DNA of 64,000 nucleotides from Veillonella sp. CHU740 (GCF_003992055.1 NZ_RQVD01000001.1:222422-286421); one strand, 5' to 3'; counted from the stretch's first letter, positions 33,934-41,750 are shown. Notes: generated by a model from the letters alone, not told the origin. Numbers and translations: made by a program.

Positions 33934-34378
33934 CCTCGGTATCCTCCGTATCAGACAACAAGATTTCTGTTTCAAAGTTATTGATTAGATATTCAATTCG
34001 ATTAAACAGTTCCCATGCTTCCTTAGGTGTTTCGCATGTGTTAAAAATATCTACATGCCATTGTTTCTCATGATTGATAACTAAATTGAATAACACTCTA
34101 TAGGATAAAAAGGTTGCTGTGAATTCTTCTATACCATCCTTATGTAAAAGGTCAATAATAATACTAATATAAAATTGTTGTAAGACGTTTCTAAATGTTA
34201 AATACTCAACATACGTACTTTTCTCTCCCTTATACCACCCACAATAAGGAACAAATGTACAACTGTTTAATGCACTTGCCTTTTCTGCTAACTCTTGCAA
34301 TACATCATAATTAATAGGGTATTTCTCTTCTATTGTCTCGTCTAAGATAACTCTAGTACGTACCGTTTCTTCGTTCAT
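33926..34378 (-). CDS. Hypothetical protein of the replication region
   Basis: 150 residues from the ATG at 34378, which overlaps the stop of the upstream gene (ATGA). GAGGAGG lies 14 bases before. Acidic C-terminal tail (LLSDTEDTEDV). The middle (FRNVLQQFYISIIIDLLHKDGIEEFTATFLSYRVLFNLVI) is hydrophobic and helical. No family recognised. Confidence 0.6.
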   Translation of the reverse strand: MNEETVRTRVILDETIEEKYPINYDVLQELAEKASALNSCTFVPYCGWYKGEKSTYVEYLTFRNVLQQFYISIIIDLLHKDGIEEFTATFLSYRVLFNLVINHEKQWHVDIFNTCETPKEAWELFNRIEYLINNFETEILLSDTEDTEDV

Positions 34379-34773
34379 CTGTTTTCGTATACCTCCTCTA
34401 AAAATAGGTTGTATTCTAAAAGTACACCTTTCAATTCTTGGCAACGTCTAAAAGAAGCCTTTAATTGTGGATATACTTTCAGCACCTCTTTTTTATTCTT
34501 TTTCATTTGAATATTAATCTGATTTACTAATTTACCCATGGTATAAAATACGTCACACCACATTTGATAGTCATCAATGCATCGTAATTTCCAGGAATGA
34601 CTTTTTACTAGTGGTATCATGAAGACACCAATATCTACTAAAAATCGTTCTACTCCTTTAGCTTCATCTACTAGTTTGCCATCATAGTTTAAATAGGTAA
34701 TTAGGGCTCGCATATCATTCTCGATACAAGCCACTAAGGCTATGATTACATACAATCCCCTAGTGCGTGCCAT
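34375..34773 (-). CDS. Hypothetical protein overlapping the DNA polymerase gene
   Basis: 132 residues, helical, Lys/Leu-rich C-terminus. Its start overlaps the DNA polymerase 3' end by 14 bases, so translation is coupled to the polymerase. It could be a polymerase accessory factor, but there is no recognisable domain; host thioredoxin is the accessory factor in T7. Confidence 0.55.
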   Translation of the reverse strand: MARTRGLYVIIALVACIENDMRALITYLNYDGKLVDEAKGVERFLVDIGVFMIPLVKSHSWKLRCIDDYQMWCDVFYTMGKLVNQINIQMKKNKKEVLKVYPQLKASFRRCQELKGVLLEYNLFLEEVYENR

Positions 34774-36607
34774 ACCAGTTTTCTCCTATCTTTCCTTCTG
34801 TATCTAATTGCATTCTGAATCCATAATGCTCCCCTACATCTCGTACAGCTTGCTGTGCTTCTAAGACAACAATTTCAGCTATCTCTTTGGTCCTGCATGC
34901 TATTTGTTGCTCATCATGGATCCATGCCATCAAGACAAAATCTCCATCCCATCCATGCTTTAATCCACGCTCTAATAATCGTTGCTCCGTGCGTACTATC
35001 CACTGTTTACAAATCAGGGCTCCTGCGGACTGTAACAGTAAATTCAATGCACTATGCAAGGAACGTACATATAACTTTCTTCCGTCTAATCCATATAAGT
35101 AGTTACGTTTCATCTCTACTTTTCTTGTTGCTGTATTAAACCTAGATAGTGTGTCTTTAATTTGCTTCTGTAGCTTTTTTAATGCGGGCGTATTCTTTAA
35201 AAACTTTTCCTTAAGCATTCTCCCAGCATCTTTTGTACCATTTACAATTTCTCCTATCTTGGTATCACCTGCTCCATATAGGAAGCCATATATAAATGTC
35301 TTGGCTTGACTACGTGTTTCTAGTCCAGCATTCTTTTGGTTCTTTGTATGGATATCTCCATTAAGAATTTCATGTGCATACTCTCCATGATCATACGGAT
35401 ATAGATAATGTGCTAAACATCGTAACTCTAACCCACTGCAATCAATCCCCGCTTGATACCATCCTTGTGGTACTTCAAACAATTCTCTACACTCTTTTCC
35501 ATAAGGACTATTTGCACTAGGTACTTGTGCTACATTAGGGCTACTATGTGATGCCCTGCCACTCACTGTACCATTAGGATTACATTTACCATGGATTTTA
35601 CCATCACTACCTATTAACTTTAGCCATGCATTTTTACCTTCTGATAATTGCCCTAAGCGTTTAGACAATAAAAAAGACACACGATATAGGCTAGCAATAT
35701 GCCGTACTTCGTCTGTCGTTGTTTCGTCTTTTTCAATATGTTTTAAGGCTTCTTCATCAAGTTTTAATTTACCGTCTTTATCATACATGCATTTTTTAAA
35801 CACATATTTGTAGTGTGTCTCAAATATATATTTCATGTGGTCTCGGCTCGTTGGATTGTACTTTTTATACTTTTGGATTGGTACTCCTTTTACATAACCT
35901 AATTTATTATTGTTCACTTTTGGTATGAATACTTTATCTGGAATTAATGGAGCCTGTTCTGTTAGTTCTGCTTCTACTTTTTGTCTTTCAGTCTCAAGTA
36001 TTGCCTTGAGTTCGTATGCTTTTTCAAGATTAAAAGGAAAGCCGTTCTGCTCCATTTTAAACATAAGCCACTGTGCCTTATGCTCAAGTAGGCTTGAATC
36101 TTCGGTAAATCCTTTAGACAACAAATTTTCATATAATTTCTTTGTGACTACCACGTCTTGCTTATTATAGGCTAGCATGTCTTCATTAAAACAAGCCCAA
36201 CAATCTTCGGTATCTTCTGCATAGGTACCTTTCAAAACTCCTAATCGTTGTCCATAGGCTTTTAATGAGTGACTGCCCCATAACTTGCTTGATACTTTAT
36301 TTTGTCTTACCAATACTGCATCAATATCACTGATATTAGAATATACTAAGCGTGCTAATACTAATGTATCTATGACTTTTTCTTGGTCAAATTGCACGTT
36401 ATATAGCTTTTCTAATACTGGTATATCAAACATGATAACATTATGTCCACATATGCTATCAGCATTTAATAATTCTTCTAGCATTTTATCTATTTCTTGT
36501 GGTCTGTATAATTTGTATTCCTCGGTTGCTGTATTGTAAATACACCCACAATGTACTTTTGTAACAGTATCTAATAGCCCATCTGTTTCTATATCAAAGA
36601 TAAGCAT
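34760..36607 (-). CDS. DNA polymerase, family A with 3'-5' exonuclease (T7 gp5-like)
   Basis: 615 residues (T7 gp5: 704). Exonuclease motifs: LIFDIETDGLLD (residues 2-13), ICGHNVIMFDIPVLE, and AYNKQDVVVTKKLYE. Polymerase motif A AGIDCSGLELRCLAHYL, motif B RSQAKTFIYGFLYGAGDTKIG, motif C WIHDEQQI. All metal-binding Asp and Glu residues look intact. It is shorter than T7 gp5; the thumb region between GRASHSSPNVAQVPS and upstream helices appears compact, and I cannot tell whether a thioredoxin-binding loop is present. The start overlaps the primase-helicase stop by one base. Confidence 0.96.
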   Translation of the reverse strand: MLIFDIETDGLLDTVTKVHCGCIYNTATEEYKLYRPQEIDKMLEELLNADSICGHNVIMFDIPVLEKLYNVQFDQEKVIDTLVLARLVYSNISDIDAVLVRQNKVSSKLWGSHSLKAYGQRLGVLKGTYAEDTEDCWACFNEDMLAYNKQDVVVTKKLYENLLSKGFTEDSSLLEHKAQWLMFKMEQNGFPFNLEKAYELKAILETERQKVEAELTEQAPLIPDKVFIPKVNNNKLGYVKGVPIQKYKKYNPTSRDHMKYIFETHYKYVFKKCMYDKDGKLKLDEEALKHIEKDETTTDEVRHIASLYRVSFLLSKRLGQLSEGKNAWLKLIGSDGKIHGKCNPNGTVSGRASHSSPNVAQVPSANSPYGKECRELFEVPQGWYQAGIDCSGLELRCLAHYLYPYDHGEYAHEILNGDIHTKNQKNAGLETRSQAKTFIYGFLYGAGDTKIGEIVNGTKDAGRMLKEKFLKNTPALKKLQKQIKDTLSRFNTATRKVEMKRNYLYGLDGRKLYVRSLHSALNLLLQSAGALICKQWIVRTEQRLLERGLKHGWDGDFVLMAWIHDEQQIACRTKEIAEIVVLEAQQAVRDVGEHYGFRMQLDTEGKIGENWYGTH

Positions 36608-38250
36608 TAGAACTCACCTCCATTATCTTCAGTATCGAATCCATATGCTTCCATTGGTGGTTGATACTTTTCTAATCTGTTTGTCTCACGATTGAAAGAC
36701 AAAAAGCCTCCTAACCCTGTGTTACCTGTATGTCTACATTTTAGTATACGTATACCCATAACATCCCTATCCTTTTCGCTTTGTTGGTTTCGTTCAAGGG
36801 CTATGATCGTATCACTTAATTGTGCCAACGATTGACTGCCCCTTAAATGATTTAGTGATACGTGGCCACCTTCTTCATGTGCTTTTTTGTCTTCTGTACG
36901 TTTTAAATGACAAATTGCCACCATGCCTGTACCTGTTTCTTCTACAAGGCTACGTAGTCTTGTCATCAAAACATCAATCATCTTTGTTTCGTTCTTCGCT
37001 TCAATACCACTCGTTGCTATACTCACGTGGTCTAAAATCAAAAAATCGCATCTTTCACTGACTGCCATGTATCGCATTGCATTTAATAGCTTGTCAGTTT
37101 CCAATGATCCAAAATGATTATATAAGACAAACAGTCCTTTACCTAAAGTTTCATCAAAGGCTTGTTTATATTCACTGTCGCTAACCTCTACACGGCTTAT
37201 ATGAATAGGTTTATTTAAGTGGATACCAATAATCCCCTTTGCGGTTCGTCTGGTATTCTCCTCTAACATCATGATGCCTACTTTCATGTGCTGATGCACT
37301 CCTAAATGGTAGAGTATTTCACGTACAAACGTACTCTTACCTATACCAGTACCTGCCGTGACTAATGTTATTTCCCCTTTACGAATGCCCTTGATCATTG
37401 TATCTGCATCAATCTCCCATGGTAGGGAGTAACCTCTGACTTCTTCAGGTTCTTCTTTTAAGAGTTCCCATAGTTCACTACCGTTGATAATGTTACTAGG
37501 GCTATAGGGTTTCGCATTGTCGATTGCATTTACTAACTTATCCCCCTCATTTGCCATAAGGTACTCGTTAGGGTCTTTGTAATGCTGTAGCCTTGCTACC
37601 TTTAGTTTTTCACTTGGCAATATTCCTTGAATACTTTCAATAGCTTCAATGCCTGCTTTGTCACTATCAAAAGCTACAACAACTTCATCAAAGTTATTCA
37701 GCCATTCAAGGTTTTTCTCAAACGTCTTTTTAGCACTTCCAGCACCTGTAGGAATAGACACAACACATGCTATATTCCCATAAATTTGGCTCACTGTTAG
37801 ACAATCAATTTCACCCTCGGTAATGATTAATCGCTTACCTTTAGAATATAGTTGTTGTCCATAGAATGTACCTGTAGTACTGCCAATCGCCTTGAATGTT
37901 TTGTCTTGAAAACGTAGTTTTTGCCCTTTCAGTTTGCCATATTCATCATAGTAGTTGGCTATGTGGCAAGGCTTGCCTTGGTAACTACCTGTAACATATC
38001 CATACTTACTACATGTGGCAAGGGTAATACCTCTAGCTTTTAAGGCTTGCAAATGCCCTTGGATAAAGACACAAGAGGGGGCGGAGGTAACAGTTCCCCC
38101 TTCTTGGTCTTCTTTCGGAAATGTTGTAGCTTTACAGCTAAAACAGTAGGAATGCCCATCTGCGTAGGTTGTTAAGGCATCATGACTACCACAAGATGGG
38201 CAAGGTAAATGCATTTCTACAATTTGTTTGTTTAGCCTATCATTTTCCAT
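36607..38250 (-). CDS. Primase-helicase (T7 gp4-like)
   Basis: 547 residues (T7 gp4A: 566). N-terminal zinc ribbon CPSCG...YCFSCK (residues about 16-40), TOPRIM primase core with LIITEGEIDCLTVSQIYG and VVVAFDSDKAGIEA, and a C-terminal RecA-like helicase with Walker A TAGTGIGKSTFVRE and Walker B CDFLILDHVSIATSG. Unwinds DNA and lays down RNA primers. In T7 the primase reads GTC-containing sites such as GTGTC; this prophage is full of TTGTGTCT and TTTTGTCT words, which may be its priming sites. Confidence 0.96.
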   Translation of the reverse strand: MENDRLNKQIVEMHLPCPSCGSHDALTTYADGHSYCFSCKATTFPKEDQEGGTVTSAPSCVFIQGHLQALKARGITLATCSKYGYVTGSYQGKPCHIANYYDEYGKLKGQKLRFQDKTFKAIGSTTGTFYGQQLYSKGKRLIITEGEIDCLTVSQIYGNIACVVSIPTGAGSAKKTFEKNLEWLNNFDEVVVAFDSDKAGIEAIESIQGILPSEKLKVARLQHYKDPNEYLMANEGDKLVNAIDNAKPYSPSNIINGSELWELLKEEPEEVRGYSLPWEIDADTMIKGIRKGEITLVTAGTGIGKSTFVREILYHLGVHQHMKVGIMMLEENTRRTAKGIIGIHLNKPIHISRVEVSDSEYKQAFDETLGKGLFVLYNHFGSLETDKLLNAMRYMAVSERCDFLILDHVSIATSGIEAKNETKMIDVLMTRLRSLVEETGTGMVAICHLKRTEDKKAHEEGGHVSLNHLRGSQSLAQLSDTIIALERNQQSEKDRDVMGIRILKCRHTGNTGLGGFLSFNRETNRLEKYQPPMEAYGFDTEDNGGEF

Positions 38251-38651
38251 GTATCCTTAACCTCAACTGGGGTGTATGTACTATCTACAAAGTTTTGTTT
38301 CTTTGTATATGCATTCATACTTTCCAAACATGTATATAAAATTCGTCTTAAATATTCTGCATCCACTTCAAGTAAAACAAAGTTTTCTTCAATAGAAAGA
38401 CTCAATTCTACTCTTCCAATTAATGAAAGTTTCACTATTGTTAATACATTATTTACACAATATACTTTATATGTAGTTTTTCTACCCATATAGTCAGGTA
38501 AGACAATAGTGTCACTAAAGCCTTCTAAACGTTGGTCAATTTGTAGGTTGTTAATACGGAAATATCTCTTACCATCAGTAATAAAATGTCCATCACGTCC
38601 TACGGTTTGTATTAAAAGTTCAAATTTAATTGGGGTATTTGGTGCTTTCAT
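38232..38651 (-). CDS. Tandem paralog 3, unknown phage protein
   Basis: 139 residues from the ATG at 38651 (GGAG 8 bases upstream). Shares two blocks with the next two genes: LQIDQRLEGFSDTIVL near the N-terminus and LRRILYTCLESMNAYTKKQ near the C-terminus. Overlaps the primase-helicase start by 19 bases. Function unknown. Confidence 0.65.
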   Translation of the reverse strand: MKAPNTPIKFELLIQTVGRDGHFITDGKRYFRINNLQIDQRLEGFSDTIVLPDYMGRKTTYKVYCVNNVLTIVKLSLIGRVELSLSIEENFVLLEVDAEYLRRILYTCLESMNAYTKKQNFVDSTYTPVEVKDTWKMIG

Positions 38652-38663
38652 TGTGTCCACTCC

Positions 38664-39041
38664 TTAAATTGTTACGTGAATATCTTCACTTTCTAGCCAT
38701 TCCTTCATCGACTTATTTTTATTAACGTAACGATACATATCAGTTTTAAAAAGATTCAATATTGTTTGTATATCTTCTGCTTCTTGCATATCTAACACAG
38801 CTTCTTCTCCTACATGATTGAGACTAAAACATAATGCTGTGTTGTCATAATCATCTATTTCCCAACAATTCACCCCTAGCCATTTAATAGCTAATTTGTA
38901 TCGAACTTGCTTATAAAACATTGTTTGTTGATACCCATCTAATTCTTCAGCTATTTTCAAATCATATAGGGTATATGCCTTTTCAGTATCTGCATATACC
39001 CTAACTGTATGTTTTAATTTAAAATCAATTAATGGTTTCAT
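38664..39041 (-). CDS. Tandem paralog 2, unknown phage protein
   Basis: 125 residues. Block 1 LKIAEELDGYQQTMFY and block 2 IQTILNLFKTDMYRYVNKN align with the flanking genes. AGGAG precedes the ATG. Two bases separate it from paralog 1, so all three are co-translated. Function unknown. Confidence 0.65.
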   Translation of the reverse strand: MKPLIDFKLKHTVRVYADTEKAYTLYDLKIAEELDGYQQTMFYKQVRYKLAIKWLGVNCWEIDDYDNTALCFSLNHVGEEAVLDMQEAEDIQTILNLFKTDMYRYVNKNKSMKEWLESEDIHVTI

Positions 39042-39043
39042 AT

Positions 39044-39385
39044 TTACTCCTGTACGGGTTGCGTATGCTTAATAATATATGCTTCCATACTTTCTTCACA
39101 TCGTGATAGAAGTTCTTCAAGCTGTTTCACGGCTAAACTATCAAGTAGAATGCCTTCTTCAATAGTGTATGATACTACATTATCTGTAGTTGTTTCCCAC
39201 TCTATTTTCAATTCTTCATCAATATACTTCACCGTGTAGCAATTATCATACAAAATAACCTGTTCAATATATCCCTCTAATTTTTCGTTAATGACTAAGT
39301 TTACAAGCTCATTGCACTTTTCTACGTCACCTTCATTAGAAATATACACATAAGGTTTAATCTCATAAGACACAAATTTATTCAT
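39044..39385 (-). CDS. Tandem paralog 1, unknown phage protein
   Basis: 113 residues. Block 1 LVINEKLEGYIEQVIL and block 2 LEELLSRCEESMEAYIIKH match paralogs 2 and 3. TGAGG precedes the ATG. The middle is acidic with beta-like alternation (YTVKYIDEELKIEWETTTDNVVSYTIEEG). Function unknown; located between endonuclease I and primase-helicase. Confidence 0.65.
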   Translation of the reverse strand: MNKFVSYEIKPYVYISNEGDVEKCNELVNLVINEKLEGYIEQVILYDNCYTVKYIDEELKIEWETTTDNVVSYTIEEGILLDSLAVKQLEELLSRCEESMEAYIIKHTQPVQE

Positions 39386-39393
39386 ATTTTACC

Positions 39394-39579
39394 TCAAATT
39401 TCTACAACACTATCAATTTCAATATCCGTGATTTTACCATTATATTCTGCATCATTAAAAAATGAATCCATTTTCCATGCTAGATTATCTATATAATCTT
39501 CAGGGTCAATATTTTCATCTAATAAAAATGTTCCTTTGATTTTTTTTATAACAGTACCTTCATAGTAATAACTTTTCAT
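39394..39579 (-). CDS. Small acidic hypothetical protein
   Basis: 61 residues starting at the ATG at 39579, 12 bases after AAAGGAG; a longer frame to 39654 lies inside the previous gene. Acidic (LLDENIDPEDYIDNLAWKMDSFFNDAEYNGKITDIEIDSVVEI). Overlaps the upstream gene by 20 bases. Unknown function. Confidence 0.5.
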   Translation of the reverse strand: MKSYYYEGTVIKKIKGTFLLDENIDPEDYIDNLAWKMDSFFNDAEYNGKITDIEIDSVVEI

Positions 39580-39865
39580 AGTCTTGCACATCTCCTTTAA
39601 AACGTGCCTTAACAGTTGCAAGTAATCTATGGAGTTTCTTTTTTTGTCTCTCACTAATCTTTTTTAGCTTTCCACAATCTACCATTATTTTTAATTCATC
39701 ATCTTTATTTAAAGTGCTAATGTCTTTTAGCCTTGTGATTGTTGCATTACAATCCACATAAAAATGATAAGGTGATGTGGTGTATCCTTCTCCACGCATG
39801 ATATGTTTAAATGCTTCTGCCGTTTTATTATTAAAATTCCCACGTGCAATAATTATTTTAATCAT
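39560..39865 (-). CDS. Small basic hypothetical protein
   Basis: 101 residues from the ATG at 39865, after AGAGGAATAACC, two bases past the endonuclease stop. N-terminal beta-like IKIIIARGNF, then LKIMVDCGKLKKISERQKKKLHRLLATVKARF, a strongly basic helix. No family recognised. Confidence 0.6.
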   Translation of the reverse strand: MIKIIIARGNFNNKTAEAFKHIMRGEGYTTSPYHFYVDCNATITRLKDISTLNKDDELKIMVDCGKLKKISERQKKKLHRLLATVKARFKGDVQDYEKLLL

Positions 39866-39867
39866 GG

Positions 39868-40263
39868 TTATTCCTCTATCCATTCTTTTGGAATCATCGT
39901 ACCAATGTGATATTTGAATCCATGTTTTTTACACCAGGTACTATACTTCTGTTTCCGTTTTGCTGTTAACCATTGGTCTCTCATAAATAAAAAACGTATA
40001 TCTAGCTCTGGATGTTGTTCTTTAATATATAGGTGTTTTTGTCTATCTGATGGTTCAAATAATCCTTTTGCTTCTACGATAATTCCATTAGGTAAAATAA
40101 AATCAGGCTTATACGTATGAGTGACCGTATAAGGAATACGTTTTGTCTCATATTCAAAAGACACACCAGCTTTTACTAGATTACACTTGATGTCATATTC
40201 AAAGTTACTTCGAACCGTTTTGTCTTTTGGTTTATAGTAACCTCGTGTCCTTGAAAATTTCAT
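39868..40263 (-). CDS. Endonuclease I, Holliday junction resolvase (T7 gp3-like)
   Basis: 131 residues (T7 gp3: 149). Resolves branched DNA and breaks down host DNA. The PD-(D/E)xK core is visible: Glu in NFEYDI, Asp in TYKPDFILPNG, and EAK in IIVEAKGLF, matching T7 Glu20, Asp55, Glu65 and Lys67. The ATG overlaps the ssDNA-binding gene stop by one base. Confidence 0.93.
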   Translation of the reverse strand: MKFSRTRGYYKPKDKTVRSNFEYDIKCNLVKAGVSFEYETKRIPYTVTHTYKPDFILPNGIIVEAKGLFEPSDRQKHLYIKEQHPELDIRFLFMRDQWLTAKRKQKYSTWCKKHGFKYHIGTMIPKEWIEE

Positions 40264-40853
40264 TAGAACTCTACCTCATCGAATGGTGTACTTTCATCAT
40301 CTTCGAGCTCTTCTACTTCAAATCCATAACTTGATGCATCTTTTTTATACTCGACTAGTTTATTTACTTGTAAGGCCAATAATTTTAAAGACACACCATA
40401 GGTATCTTTTTTTACTGCATATACTGTGGGGAGTACGTTCATTGTAACAATACTACCATTTCCAATTAAAGTTCCTTTTTGCATTGGTACGCCGTATGCA
40501 TCAAAGATAGGTAATGTAATAGGAATCATTTCTCCTGTTTGTCTATCTTTAAACTCATGGATACGTTTTGCTTTAAAATATCTTGCTTGGTCTTCTTCGT
40601 CTTCGTCAGGTTCTGTACCACCTAAATATAAATACCCCTCTTTAGGTTTAAAGTTTTTGTCTTTCAATACTTCATCTTTACCTTGGTTCCATATTCCTAA
40701 CAATTCTTTTAGAACTTTTTCTGTTTCTTTTTCTTCTGGGGCTACTTGAATAGAATAACCTGTTAACTTACCGTTATATTCGCCACTTTCCCATACTTTA
40801 GCCCATTTACACACGCCCTTAATATTAAGTGTTTTTACATCTTTTTTTGCCAT
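40263..40853 (-). CDS. Single-stranded DNA-binding protein (T7 gp2.5-like)
   Basis: 196 residues (T7 gp2.5: 232). OB-fold-like beta-rich body, and a C-terminal acidic tail (ELEDDESTPFDEVEF) that ends in phenylalanine, the feature T7 gp2.5 uses to bind polymerase and helicase. Position at the start of the replication operon agrees. Confidence 0.88.
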   Translation of the reverse strand: MAKKDVKTLNIKGVCKWAKVWESGEYNGKLTGYSIQVAPEEKETEKVLKELLGIWNQGKDEVLKDKNFKPKEGYLYLGGTEPDEDEEDQARYFKAKRIHEFKDRQTGEMIPITLPIFDAYGVPMQKGTLIGNGSIVTMNVLPTVYAVKKDTYGVSLKLLALQVNKLVEYKKDASSYGFEVEELEDDESTPFDEVEF

Positions 40854-40858
40854 TTTAT

Positions 40859-41362
40859 TTATCTCCCTGTACTACCGCTTGCATCTCCTCGTTCTGTTTC
40901 TTCGGAAATATTAGACACAAACTCTACATGATATTTATTTTTCTTTTGTAATTCAAATTGAAAAACACGTTGTCCCTTTTTTAGAAAAACTGGATATCCA
41001 CCTAAATTGTAAACATAGGCTGTTAGTTCTCCTCTAAAATCTTCGTCAATAATACCTACAGCATTTCCCATAATTAAATGTAGATCACGTGCCACACTAC
41101 TACGTAGGTATAATCGTATATCGTATCCTTTTGGTATTTCCATTTTTAATCCTAATTTAATGCATGTAGGGTTTTGTAATCCTCTTGGAATTACGATGTC
41201 TTCTTGTAAATAAATGTCATAACAGCTCGCCTTTTCCGTCCCTTTTGTAGGCGATTCGAACCTTTCAGGGTTCATGGGACAAATCTTTAACACTGGTTCT
41301 TTTTTTGTCTTTTCTTCTGTAACTAGTTTTTCTTCTGCTACAGTTTCTTTTGTTCTTGGCAT
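40859..41362 (-). CDS. dut: dUTP diphosphatase (trimeric dUTPase family)
   Basis: 167 residues. Hydrolyses dUTP to dUMP. Conserved motifs: 1 ASCYDIYL, 2 YLRSSVA, 3 GIIDEDFRGEL with the catalytic Asp, 4 GQRVFQFEL, and 5 RGDASGSTGR (P-loop-like, with Ser in the place often held by Phe). It has an extra N-terminal Lys/Glu-rich segment of about 35 residues. First gene of the replication operon in the prophage. A start after AGAAAGGAGAAGT supports the ATG at 41362. Confidence 0.9.
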   Translation of the reverse strand: MPRTKETVAEEKLVTEEKTKKEPVLKICPMNPERFESPTKGTEKASCYDIYLQEDIVIPRGLQNPTCIKLGLKMEIPKGYDIRLYLRSSVARDLHLIMGNAVGIIDEDFRGELTAYVYNLGGYPVFLKKGQRVFQFELQKKNKYHVEFVSNISEETERGDASGSTGR

Positions 41363-41391
41363 ACTTCTCCTTTCTTAAATAAAAAAAAAAT

Positions 41392-41523
41392 ACCGTAGTG
41401 ATGCTATAAAGACATAATATTTTGATACGATTACTACATGAAAGAATAGATTGCATATGTTGCATTTTTTTTTTTGCATTTAGATTTTCTAATAATAAAA
41501 TTAAAAATAAGCATCACTACGGT
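41392..41523. repeat. 14-bp perfect inverted repeat framing the leader of the replication operon
   Basis: ACCGTAGTGATGCT (41392-41405) and its complement (41510-41523), 104 bases apart. On the minus strand the inner arm is followed by a run of about ten T, so the structure could act as an attenuator before dUTPase. Between the arms are three GCAT words near long A/T runs. The outer arm touches the 35-bp repeat. Confidence 0.75.
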
Positions 41524-41555
41524 TCATATACTTTCCCAATTAAATTAATCAAGTT
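41521..41555 (-). promoter_or_regulatory. Copy 2 of the 35-bp repeat, candidate phage RNA polymerase promoter
   Basis: Differs from 9974-10008 at one base (41531). It is oriented toward the replication and structural genes and lies upstream of dUTPase, where the phage polymerase would start middle and late transcription. Confidence 0.55.
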
Positions 41556-41570
41556 TTAAAGACAAAAAGA

Positions 41571-41607
41571 AAAGCACCTATATAGGAAATTCCTATACAA
41601 GTGCTTT
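41571..41607 (-). terminator. Terminator upstream of the replication operon
   Basis: AAAGCAC and GTGCTTT outer arms and TATAGGAA-A-TTCCTATA inner arms; T-rich tract on the minus-strand side (TTTTCTTTTTGTC). In the circular phage it would follow the integrase gene; in the integrated state it shields phage genes from host transcription. Confidence 0.8.
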
Positions 41608-41657
41608 CGTTCTTGTGTGAAAAGTTGTGTATCCGCTTTGATATTTGTTTATAACTT

Positions 41658-41681
41658 GTGTGTATCATGAGTCATACACAC
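41658..41681. repeat. Inverted repeat near the right prophage junction
   Basis: GTGTGTAT, eight bases (CATGAGTC), ATACACAC. Perfect 8-bp arms. It lies between the last phage terminator and the candidate attR core and may be an integrase-binding site, but no matching copy is present at the left end. Confidence 0.45.
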
Positions 41682-41722
41682 TATCTCTTGTAACCATTGA
41701 TATTATGCGGTTTTACTTTATC

Positions 41723-41738
41723 CTAGTATTATACCATA
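41723..41738. other. Candidate attR core
   Basis: CTAGTATTAT plus CATA after two bases, matching 2317-2332 at 14 of 16 positions. It lies between the last phage structure and the ridA terminator. Confidence 0.35.
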
Positions 41739-41750
41739 GTATCACACATA

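Larger units (their letters stand above)
2317..41738. mobile_element. Temperate T7-like (podovirus) prophage
   Basis: A contiguous block of phage genes with a full T7-type replication, structural, packaging and lysis set plus a tyrosine integrase, flanked by ordinary host genes (yitT-type on the left, ridA on the right). Gene order equals T7 order after circularisation and opening between integrase and dUTPase: the packaged ends would lie in the non-coding stretch 8976-10035, between large terminase and early genes. Every gene except the presumed repressor is on the minus strand. Boundaries are approximate and follow a weak candidate att core (14 of 16 bases shared). All hallmark genes look intact except the RNA polymerase, which is frameshifted. 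Confidence 0.9.

Noticed and set aside
31690..34773. Known anti-CRISPR or toxin-antitoxin genes among the small replication-region proteins
   Set aside because: No small protein matched a family I recognise; naming them would be a guess.
3643..41567. AGACA(A/C)AA as a Veillonella DNA uptake sequence
   Set aside because: Uptake sequences are enriched in the host chromosome; only two copies occur in about 25 kb of host DNA here.
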